DNA from: Pirellulales bacterium
GTDB lineage: Bacteria > Planctomycetota > Planctomycetia > Pirellulales > Thermoguttaceae
Reading direction: 5' to 3'
Assembly: GCA_016931995.1 (NCBI GenBank)
Contig: JAFGDS010000082.1
Span: 1-55,788, forward strand
DNA: 55,788 nt
Under the pieces are notes generated by a model. It was not told the origin of the DNA and searched no databases. It saw only the letters and a list, made by a program, of their open reading frames with translations. Below are positions 36,513 to 43,683 of this stretch, piece by piece (the first letter of the stretch is position 1; the number at the start of each line of letters is the position of its first letter). A program made the position numbers and the translations under genes.

Positions 36513-37207
36513 CTCTTCGCCTTCCCGGCCTGTTCATTACGGGCACGAATACCGAGGTGGGCAAGACGTACGTGGCGGCCGCGATCGCGCGGCGGTTGCG
36601 CCAGCGGGGGCGCCGTGTGGGCGTGTACAAGCCCGCGGCCAGCGGCTGCCGGCGGGAGGGCGGACGGCTCGTGTCGGACGACGCGGTGGCGTTGTGGGAG
36701 GCGGCCGGCCGGCCGGGCTCGCTCGATTGGGTTTGCCCGCAATGCTTCGAGGCCCCATTGGCCCCGCACCTGGCCGCGCGAGCCGAGGGCAAGCAACTCG
36801 ATCCCGATCGGCTCGTCGAAGGAATCGCCGTCTGGCAGGACGAAGCGGACGTCGTCCTGGTCGAGGGCGCCGGCGGGCTGTTGTCCCCGATGGGCGATTC
36901 ACTCTACGTGGCCGATCTGGCCCGATCGTTCGGGTTCCCCTTGATCGTCGTTGCCCCGAACGCTCTGGGCGTCATCAACCAGACGTTGCAGACGCTCTTC
37001 GTCGCCGAGCGTTATCGCGGCGGGCTGCCCGTGGCGGGTGTCGTATTGAATCATCCCGCGCCGCGGTCCGACGACCCCAGCGTCGCGTCGAACCGCGAGC
37101 AACTCGCGTTGCACTGCCGCGTGCCGATACTGGCCGCGATGGCGTGGCGGTCGGACCGTTTCCAGCCGGAGCCCGACTGGCTTGCCCTGGCGCGCGCGCC
37201 GGCGTAG
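36509..37207 (+). CDS. bioD: Dethiobiotin synthetase
   Basis: A 232-residue enzyme of biotin synthesis that closes the ureido ring of dethiobiotin from 7,8-diaminopelargonate, CO2 and ATP in the cytosol. The P-loop GTNTEVGKT (residues 12-20), the substrate lysine in YKPAASGC, the Asp pair in VSDDAV and EGAGGLLSP are the hallmarks of BioD. Length is normal for the family. The start ATG overlaps the ParA-like stop. No other biotin gene (bioA, bioB, bioF) is in the window, so bioD has been split from its pathway and attached to the AlbA_2-ParA pair. BioD and ParA share the same deviant P-loop superfamily, but the BioD motifs here are specific enough for a confident call. Confidence 0.96.
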   Translation: MTLRLPGLFITGTNTEVGKTYVAAAIARRLRQRGRRVGVYKPAASGCRREGGRLVSDDAVALWEAAGRPGSLDWVCPQCFEAPLAPHLAARAEGKQLDPDRLVEGIAVWQDEADVVLVEGAGGLLSPMGDSLYVADLARSFGFPLIVVAPNALGVINQTLQTLFVAERYRGGLPVAGVVLNHPAPRSDDPSVASNREQLALHCRVPILAAMAWRSDRFQPEPDWLALARAPA

Positions 37208-37253
37208 AGTTCGTTCGCGTCGCGTCTGGCGCGTGGGGTTCCCGACGTGACGC

Positions 37254-37347
37254 GTGCCACTGGCTTTGCCAGTGCGAACATCGCGGCGTCCAACGACACT
37301 GGCGGAGCCAGTGGCACTCAGACACGCTGGCGGAGCCGGTGGCACTC
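37254..37347. repeat. Dispersed GTGCCACTGGC inverted repeats
   Basis: GTGCCACTGGCTTTGCCAGT (from 37254) forms a small hairpin, then a 3' half CACTGGCGGAGCCAGTGGCA ends near 37317, and another half repeat ends near 37344. The same family occurs at 48262-48365 and in variant form at 15816-15837. It lies between bioD and the convergent small gene at 37358. Confidence 0.75.
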
Positions 37348-37357
37348 GGCGCGGCGG

Positions 37358-37648
37358 CTACCGCGAGGTCGGCTTCTTGCGGTTCACGCGGCGTTCGGAA
37401 TCCCGGTAGCGGTAGACGCCCGCCACGGCCGCGTCCAGCTTAACCAGGGTCTCGTCGTGCAATCGCCGCAGCAGGACAAGCGCCTTGGCGGGCATGGTGT
37501 CGTTCAGAAGAAGATCGGGACGAGGAAGCCGGCCGCTTTCTTGGGCTTTCTTCCAGCGGTCGCACAATCGGACGAAGTCCTTCGCGAGGACCGTCAAAGG
37601 CTTGGCGTATCGCGCGCGAACTCGCTCAGACGTGAGATATTGCCCCAT
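37358..37648 (-). CDS. Small basic protein of unknown function
   Basis: A 96-residue basic protein that I do not recognise. ATG 37648 follows GAGG by about 8 bases, which supports the start over an in-frame one at 37681. The sequence is helical: MGQYLTSERVRARYAKPLTV, then FVRLCDRWKKA, ALVLLRRLHDETLVKLD, with an Arg/Lys-rich end. No signal peptide, membrane segment or cysteine-metal motif is seen. It is convergent with bioD, with repeats filling the gap. Confidence 0.55.
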   Translation of the reverse strand: MGQYLTSERVRARYAKPLTVLAKDFVRLCDRWKKAQESGRLPRPDLLLNDTMPAKALVLLRRLHDETLVKLDAAVAGVYRYRDSERRVNRKKPTSR

Positions 37649-38213
37649 ACGAACACCTCTTTTTCGATTGCATCGAGGCATCCAAAATGCTTGCGCATTC
37701 CCGATAACTCTACGTCACGGCCCCCGCGCCTCCCACATTTACCGCGTGGGCGGGGGCGCGTCACGCGGCCTTCGCCACGGAACGGCCACGAGCCCGCCGT
37801 TGGGTATTGTACAGACGGTTGATCGGTTCAGGATGCGGTTTTCAGGGCAACCGCTCCCCCCTGTTCGGACCTTCCCGGCGGGGGGCGACCGATGCAAACG
37901 GTCGAATCCACACTGGCACGTCGGAGTTTGGCCGGTACGGGTCGTAGCGGAAACGCCGCGAGGGCAAGCCGCGACCTATATTTCAGATGGCGGCGGGTTG
38001 GCCGCGCGCCACGAATCCTTATCTCGCGTCTCATCGTTTCTTCTCTCTTCAATAAAACGGCTTGGCCGAGGACGGATCGTTCGGCCCGGTCCACGAGGAC
38101 TCCGGAGTGAGCATGGGCAGCCTCCTACTCCTTCACGCCGTCGTCCTCCGCCTTCTGTCGGTCCGCTCAGGATCCGCGCCGCGTACGAAGAATGCATCTT
38201 TTGAGGTGATCCC
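37649..38213. other. Intergenic region before the IdeS-like surface protein
   Basis: About 560 bases without a convincing gene. The only clear signal is the strong ribosome site GAGGTGAT (38203-38210) just before ATG 38214. No promoter pair stands out. Confidence 0.45.
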
Positions 38214-41200
38214 ATGTGTCGTCGTCTGTTGGAGCAGGGGCAGGTAGGATCCTCCGCCCGTCGTTTGTCTGGTTGGGGTTTTCGCGCGAACGGGTCCACC
38301 GCCGGGCCGTCTCGAAAACCGGCTTCGTTAACCGTGGAACCCCTTGAAACACGCTGGCTGATGTCGGTCTCCCCATTGGGCTTCGAGGGCTTCGAGGAGG
38401 TGAAGCTGCCCGGGCTGGAGGCGGAGGAGTACGACGCGCCGTTGGGCTTCGACGCCGACGTGCCCCTGGCCGAGATGGAAAGCCTCAACATCGGCTTTGA
38501 CGAAGACACATCGGCCTATCTAAAGGACTCGGGCGATGGACCGCTGGGCGACGCCACGCCCACGGGAACAAGCTACATGCTCTGTCAGGCGTGGGGCGGC
38601 AACTGGGTGGACGCCGAGAAGACGCCCTCCGACACCGAGGACGACCTCCACTGCTGGGCCGCCGCCTGCTCGAACGTACTCGCGTGGACCGGCTGGGGCG
38701 TCGTCGGCGGAATGACCAACACGGACCAGATGTTCCAATACTTCCAGGACCATTGGACGGATCAGGGCGGCCTGATGGAGTTCGGATGGGACTGGTGGTT
38801 CGACGGCACGAATGACAGCCAGGGTTGGTCCGGCTGGGCGCAGGTCGACGTGGCCGGCGGCGGCTTCTATCCGACCGAGAACTTCGACAGCTACCTCGTC
38901 AGCCAGAGCAACGACTCCCTGGCGATGTCGGCCATCAACACGTATCTGCACAATGGGTATGGCACCACTATCGGGATCTACGGACCCGGCGGACACGCCA
39001 TCACCGTTTGGGGATACAACTACAACCCCAGCAACTCCTCCGATTATTACGGCATCTGGGTGACCGACTCGGACGACAGCAAGTCGATCGAGAATGCCCC
39101 GGACCGGCTTCGTTACTACGAAGTCGAGTACGTCGGCAACCAGTGGTACCTGCAGGACTACTACGGGAGCAACGACTGGTACATCGGCTTGGTGCAGGGA
39201 TTGGCCCAGAAGGACCCCGGCGATCCCGCCGCGCCGCCGCCGGCGCCTAACGAGATCCGCGGAACCGTCTACAACGACGTCAATCAGGACGGCGACAAGG
39301 ACACCGGCGAGGCGTTTCTGGCCGGCAAGAAGGTCTTCCTCGACGCGAACGAAAACGGGACGTTGGACTCCGAAACCATCAACATTTCGTCGGGCGACGT
39401 GCCCGCCAGCATCCTCGATCTGCACACGGTCACCTCGACGCTCTCCATCAACGACTCGTCGTTCTCCATTTCCGACGTGAACGTGACGTTGAATATTAGC
39501 CACACGTACACGTCGGACCTCGAAGTGTATCTGATCGGCCCCGACGGCACGCGGGTGCAATTGTTCGCCAACGTCGGCGGCTCCGGCAACAACTTCACCA
39601 ATACGACGCTGGACGACCAGGCCGCCACGAGCATCGCCGGCGCCAGCGCGCCGTTTTCCGGCACGTTCCGGCCCGAGGGCCTGCTCTCCGCCTTCAACGG
39701 CAAGTCGGCAAACGGCGTCTGGACCCTCGAAATCACGGATAATTGGACGTACGATCAGGGTACGCTCAATAGCTGGTCCCTGCAGATCTCCACGGGCGAA
39801 GTCCAGACGACAACGTCGGCGAACGGGGCCTACGCTTTCGCCGGCCTCGAGGACGGCGACTACCGCGTCCAGGTCGTCGCGCCGGCCGGCTGGCTCACCA
39901 CCAATCCCGCCAGCGGATATTACGACGTGGCCCTGGCCGGAGGCACGGTCGCCGCGGGCAGGAACTTCGGCGTGAGCGACACCGTGACCGACCTCGGAAC
40001 GGTCGCCTCGCTGCGCATGTCCAACGTCGAGATCGAGGCCGGCACCACCTGGTACAAATGCCGGGCCTCGCACACGGGCTTCCTGACCGTCGAGGCCCTG
40101 TCGGCCACGCCCGGCAACCTCGTCATCCGGCTGCGCGACGCCAACCTCAACACGGTGGCCACGTCCGCGCTCGTGTCGGGTAGCCAGCGATTCAACTACC
40201 GCGCCACCGCGGGCACGGAATACTACGTCGAAGTGACGGCCGTCTCGCCCCAAACGCTCACGGCCTTCCGCGTGACCAACCTCGTCTACCAGAGCGGAAA
40301 GACCGTGAAGGTCTTCGGCACCGCGGGCGACGACCGATTCGTCTTTGCCACGGGTAGCCAACACCTCGTCCAGATTAACGATGTGGCGTATCGCTTCGGC
40401 GCGTCGGCCGTGACCTCGATCTCCTTCACCAGCGGCGGCGGCCAGGACTTCGCCACGGTGACCGGCTCGTCCAAAGCCGAGACGTTCACCCTCCGACCCA
40501 ACGCGCTGACCGTCACCGGCGGTGGCTACACGCTGAACGTCTCGGGCGTGTTCGACGCGAGGGCCATTGGAGCCTCCACGGACAGGGCCATCCTGTACGA
40601 CTCGGCCGGGGACGACGTCTTCGTGGCCCGACCGACGTTCAGCACCCTCACGGGCGACACGTACTCCAACCGGGTCGAACGGTTCGGACGCGTCTATGCA
40701 TTCGCCACCGCCGGCGGCGCCGACACGGCGGAGCTTTACGACTCGGCGGGCAACGACACGCTCGTCGCCAAACCCGTCATCACCTATCTCACCGGCGCCG
40801 GATTCCGCAATGAAGTCCGAAGGTTTGAAACGGTCCGCGCCTACGCCACGGCCGGCGGCGCCGACGTCGCGAAGATGTACGATTCCGCGGGCAACGACAC
40901 CTTCGTTAGCCACCCGAGTGAGAGCTACCTTTCCGGCGCGGGCTTCCACAACGAAGCCCACGGGTTCCGCCGCGTCTACGCCTACTCCAGCCTCGGCGCG
41001 GACACCGCGGAATACCACGACTCGGCCGGCAACGACACGTTTGTCGCGAGCCCCACCGTCAGCTACCTCACCGGCGCCGGGTTCTACAACCGAGCCGAAA
41101 AATTCCGCTACGTGTACGCTTATTCCACCGAAGGCGGCACGGACACGGCGAAGATGTACGGCCGCGCCGGCAACGATCGCTTCAACGGCTACGAGACGTA

Positions 41201-42047
41201 CGCCGAATTCCTCGGCGGCTGCTATCGTCGGGCCGACGGCTTCCGCCATGTCTACGCCTACGGCCAGGGCGGCACGGACACCGCCTATCTCTACGACTCG
41301 GGCGGCGACGACACCTTTGTCGCCACGCCCACCGTCAGCTACATGTACGGCGACAACTTCTACAACTCCGCCGCGGCGTTCCGCTACGTGTACGCCGTGG
41401 CCACCGCGGGCGGCAACGACGTGGCCACCTTGCACGGCTCGTCCTATAGCGACCAATTTTTCGGCTACGAGACGTACGCCTACATGCAGAGCAGCATCTA
41501 CTACTATCGCGCCACCGGCTTCGAGCGGGTCAACGCCCATGCCGTCCGCGGCGGCACCGACAAGGCCTATCTCTACGACTCGGCCGGCGACGACGTGCTC
41601 GACGCACGTCCAACCGTAACTAGCCTGTCGGGCAACGGATTCTTCAACCAGGCCACACGATTCCGCTACGTGTACGCCTACTCGACCGCCGGCGGCGCCG
41701 ATCGGGCCAGCCTGTACGACTCGGCCGGCAACGACTTTTTCTACGGCTACCGGACCAACTCGCGCCTCTACGGCGGCACCTTCTACAATCGCGCGGCCGG
41801 CTTCGAGTTCGTCGACGCGTACTCGACCGTCGGCGGCGTCGACAAGGCGTACCTCTTCGACTCGGTCGGCGACGACCATCTCGAGGCGGGCCCCGGCTTC
41901 ACGCGGCTCGACTACCTGGAAAGCAGCGTGTCCGCGCTCAAGTTCGCGTGGGTGCAAGCCACCTCCAGCGCCGGAGGCAGCGACACGAAGACAGCGGCGG
42001 CAATCGACTTCGTCCTGAAGACGCAAGGCGTCTGGACGAACGTGTAA
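38214..42047 (+). CDS. Surface protein with IdeS/Mac-like cysteine protease, nested P-domain and ten tandem repeats
   Basis: A 1277-residue exported protein. ATG 38214 follows GAGGTGAT. The N-terminus has SLTVEPLETRWLMS, a LEPR-XLL variant. Residues of about 118-335 resemble the streptococcal IgG protease IdeS (peptidase C66/Mac): Cys147 in LHCWAAACSN, His261 in GGHAITVWGYNY, Asp285/Asp287 in IWVTDSDDSK, like IdeS Cys94, His262, Asp284 and Asp286. An SdrD-B-like domain begins at 349 (GTVYNDVNQDGDKDTGEAFL) and resumes at 533-585; between them a proprotein-convertase P-domain (about 390-527, LNISHTYTSDLEVYLIGPDG) is inserted. Then a further beta domain and, from 40581 to 41981, ten repeats of 45-48 residues with YDSAGNDTF cores, related to but not canonical RTX. 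No dockerin or PEP-CTERM is present. The target protein is unknown; IgG is not implied. Confidence 0.88.
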   Translation: MCRRLLEQGQVGSSARRLSGWGFRANGSTAGPSRKPASLTVEPLETRWLMSVSPLGFEGFEEVKLPGLEAEEYDAPLGFDADVPLAEMESLNIGFDEDTSAYLKDSGDGPLGDATPTGTSYMLCQAWGGNWVDAEKTPSDTEDDLHCWAAACSNVLAWTGWGVVGGMTNTDQMFQYFQDHWTDQGGLMEFGWDWWFDGTNDSQGWSGWAQVDVAGGGFYPTENFDSYLVSQSNDSLAMSAINTYLHNGYGTTIGIYGPGGHAITVWGYNYNPSNSSDYYGIWVTDSDDSKSIENAPDRLRYYEVEYVGNQWYLQDYYGSNDWYIGLVQGLAQKDPGDPAAPPPAPNEIRGTVYNDVNQDGDKDTGEAFLAGKKVFLDANENGTLDSETINISSGDVPASILDLHTVTSTLSINDSSFSISDVNVTLNISHTYTSDLEVYLIGPDGTRVQLFANVGGSGNNFTNTTLDDQAATSIAGASAPFSGTFRPEGLLSAFNGKSANGVWTLEITDNWTYDQGTLNSWSLQISTGEVQTTTSANGAYAFAGLEDGDYRVQVVAPAGWLTTNPASGYYDVALAGGTVAAGRNFGVSDTVTDLGTVASLRMSNVEIEAGTTWYKCRASHTGFLTVEALSATPGNLVIRLRDANLNTVATSALVSGSQRFNYRATAGTEYYVEVTAVSPQTLTAFRVTNLVYQSGKTVKVFGTAGDDRFVFATGSQHLVQINDVAYRFGASAVTSISFTSGGGQDFATVTGSSKAETFTLRPNALTVTGGGYTLNVSGVFDARAIGASTDRAILYDSAGDDVFVARPTFSTLTGDTYSNRVERFGRVYAFATAGGADTAELYDSAGNDTLVAKPVITYLTGAGFRNEVRRFETVRAYATAGGADVAKMYDSAGNDTFVSHPSESYLSGAGFHNEAHGFRRVYAYSSLGADTAEYHDSAGNDTFVASPTVSYLTGAGFYNRAEKFRYVYAYSTEGGTDTAKMYGRAGNDRFNGYETYAEFLGGCYRRADGFRHVYAYGQGGTDTAYLYDSGGDDTFVATPTVSYMYGDNFYNSAAAFRYVYAVATAGGNDVATLHGSSYSDQFFGYETYAYMQSSIYYYRATGFERVNAHAVRGGTDKAYLYDSAGDDVLDARPTVTSLSGNGFFNQATRFRYVYAYSTAGGADRASLYDSAGNDFFYGYRTNSRLYGGTFYNRAAGFEFVDAYSTVGGVDKAYLFDSVGDDHLEAGPGFTRLDYLESSVSALKFAWVQATSSAGGSDTKTAAAIDFVLKTQGVWTNV
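40581..41981 (+). repeat. Ten tandem 45-48-residue coding repeats
   Basis: The repeat unit is about D-x-A-x-L-Y-D-S-A-G-N-D-x-F, then a Pro/Ser/Thr stretch, Y-L-x-G-x-x-F-Y-N, and a FRYVYAYSTAGG end. Copies 5, 7 and 9 use a NGYETYAEF or GYRTN variant in the middle, giving partial alternation. The Asp/Asn-rich core hints at calcium binding; inference. Confidence 0.85.
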
Positions 42048-42062
42048 GATCCTGTCGAAGAA

Positions 42063-42097
42063 CCCTCGCTGCGTCATCCCGAGCGCCGCGAGGGATC
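42063..42097. terminator. Candidate hairpin between convergent genes, repeat-derived
   Basis: CCCTCGC (42063-42069) pairs with GCGAGGG (42088-42094) between the surface-protein gene and rpsR, which converge. The right part is a decayed GTCATCCCGAGCG-type repeat. No T-run follows, so terminator function is uncertain. Confidence 0.35.
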
Positions 42098-42111
42098 CCG
42101 TTGGCATTGCC

Positions 42112-42387
42112 TTAGTCGCCGACGTACGACATCAGGGCCATGAATCGCGCTCGCTTCACCGCGCGCGAGATCGCGTGTTGACTGGCGGCGGTGCAGCCAC
42201 TCTTGCGGCGCCCGATGATCTTCCCCTGGCGGTTGGTCAGCTTCTTCAAAAGGTCCACGTCCTTGTAGTCGACGTACATCGGCCGAGGGCGCTGGCCATC
42301 GACGAAAATCGGGTCCTTCTTCTTGCCGCGGACCTTGACCTTCGGCCGGCGTCGGCTGGGGCGTTTCGGGGCAAACTTCTTGGGCAT
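42112..42387 (-). CDS. rpsR: Ribosomal protein bS18
   Basis: A 91-residue small-subunit protein. The core VDYKDVDLLKKLTNRQGKII followed by GRRKSGCTAASQHAISRAVK and RARFMALMSY is characteristic of bS18, which binds 16S rRNA together with bS6 at the platform. The N-terminus is an Arg/Lys-rich extension. The usual companions (rpsF, ssb, rplI) are not adjacent; flanking genes are surface proteins on the other strand. It is a single-gene unit here. Confidence 0.96.
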   Translation of the reverse strand: MPKKFAPKRPSRRRPKVKVRGKKKDPIFVDGQRPRPMYVDYKDVDLLKKLTNRQGKIIGRRKSGCTAASQHAISRAVKRARFMALMSYVGD

Positions 42388-42793
42388 CGGCTAGACACCT
42401 GCAATGCGTGGGGCAGTCGTGCAAACCCATTAGTGTAGCGACCGCCCGGCAAAACGCAAGGGTGGTCGCCGGCATTCGCGGCCGCCGCGCTCCGCCGGGG
42501 TCGCGACGGGGACTTGGCCCATCCGGGTTACCGGGTATCCTGGCCCGAGATGCCACCGACGGGTGGTGGTTGCATGTGCCATCCGGATACTTCTTGCCGG
42601 AAAACCCGGTGGATTTCGCGCCAGACTATTGCGGAACCCAACGCCGTGGATATCATAAGGAATGCGTATCCGGTGGATTGGGGAGACTCCCCAGTCCCGA
42701 TCGGTGGTGGGGAACGGAATCGTTGCCGACCGGCCGAGGGAGGTTTGTCGTTACGGCACCATCGTTTGCCCTTTCACAAGGCGGAGAACAACC
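42388..42793. other. Divergent intergenic region
   Basis: Between rpsR (minus) and the small PEP-CTERM gene (plus). An in-frame upstream extension of the PEP-CTERM gene to 42662 exists but lacks a signal peptide and ribosome site. I see no RNA gene or clear promoter. Confidence 0.4.
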
Positions 42794-43546
42794 ATGGAAC
42801 GTCGATGCCTGTTTGCTGCACTGCTTCTTCTGGCTGCGTGCGTATCCGTTTCGACGGCCGCTCCCATCTCCTACGGCAACCTCAGCGGCACAACGGTCGA
42901 TTTCCTGGGCGTGACCGAGGACTCGGGCACCGACCCGACGCCGTTGTACGGCGCGCCGACGGTGGTGGACGACGCCCTACTCTTCAGCCCGGTGTCCTTC
43001 AACGCCTTTGCCCAGGCCCTCAATCCACCCGTCGACCTGACCGACGGCGTCCTGACGATGACGCTCGTGGCCCAGCCGGGCAATACGATTCCGGGAATCA
43101 GCATCGCGGAGTTCGGCGACTACACCCTGGGCGGCGTTGGCACGACGACGACCCAGGTATCCGCTCAGGCGAGCGTCTTCGCGACGATCCTTGAAGTGAA
43201 CGGCGCGGCCATTGCCCCCCTCACCTTGGTGAAGAACCTCTTCACCCCCGCCACCCTGGGCCAGTTCGATCTGGTCAACGACGCCGGAGTCGCCGTGCCC
43301 TGGGCAGGACAGGTGGCCTTGGATATCCAGGGTTTCCTGGCCGGCAAGGGCATCAACGGCAGCGCCACGAAAGTGCAGCTCTCCATGGATAACTCGCTTC
43401 AGGCGGTGAGCGAAGCGGCCTCCACCGCCTTCATCGCCAAGAAGGGCCTCATTATCGGCATCCCCATCATCCCCGAACCTTCCACGCTCGTCCTCCTGGC
43501 CATGGGGCTGGCCGGGGTGTGTGCCGTGCGGCTCGGGCGACGGTAG
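42794..43546 (+). CDS. Small exported PEP-CTERM protein
   Basis: A 250-residue protein. ATG 42794 is preceded by GGAG at 7 bases and starts a signal peptide (MERRCLFAALLLLAACVSVS then TAAPIS). The body (VDFLGVTEDSGTDPTPLYGA, LTDGVLTMTLVAQPG) is of the beta-rich type often found in PEP-CTERM proteins of unknown role. The end is IPEPSTLVLLAMGLAGVCAV then RLGRR, a canonical PEP-CTERM sorting signal. A strong hairpin follows about 30 bases after the stop. Confidence 0.9.
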   Translation: MERRCLFAALLLLAACVSVSTAAPISYGNLSGTTVDFLGVTEDSGTDPTPLYGAPTVVDDALLFSPVSFNAFAQALNPPVDLTDGVLTMTLVAQPGNTIPGISIAEFGDYTLGGVGTTTTQVSAQASVFATILEVNGAAIAPLTLVKNLFTPATLGQFDLVNDAGVAVPWAGQVALDIQGFLAGKGINGSATKVQLSMDNSLQAVSEAASTAFIAKKGLIIGIPIIPEPSTLVLLAMGLAGVCAVRLGRR

Positions 43547-43570
43547 GGGGCAACGCTCTGGCCACCGCAA

Positions 43571-43620
43571 AAAAGACCGCGGGCCGGGTGAACGCAGCCG
43601 TTCATCCGGCCCGCTTGGTT
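43571..43620. terminator. Bidirectional intrinsic terminator
   Basis: A 16-pair stem (43579-43594 with 43599-43614, one G-T pair) has a 4-base loop. AAAAAA precedes it on the left, serving clpB on the minus strand as a U-run; TTGGTTT follows on the right for the plus-strand PEP-CTERM gene. It sits between the two converging genes. Confidence 0.85.
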
Positions 43621-43683
43621 TCTTGTATTGCGAAGCCGCAAGCGATCCTTCGGGCGAGCGGCAACTGTGGGCTGTGGGACATG

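Noticed and set aside
40581-41981. Possible CRISPR array or DNA-level satellite
   Set aside because: The repeats are in frame and conserved as protein, not as short DNA repeats with spacers.
38520-42107. 1195-residue antisense frame to the IdeS-like protein gene
   Set aside because: Apparent repeats in it simply reflect the sense-strand repeats; no ribosome site or domain.
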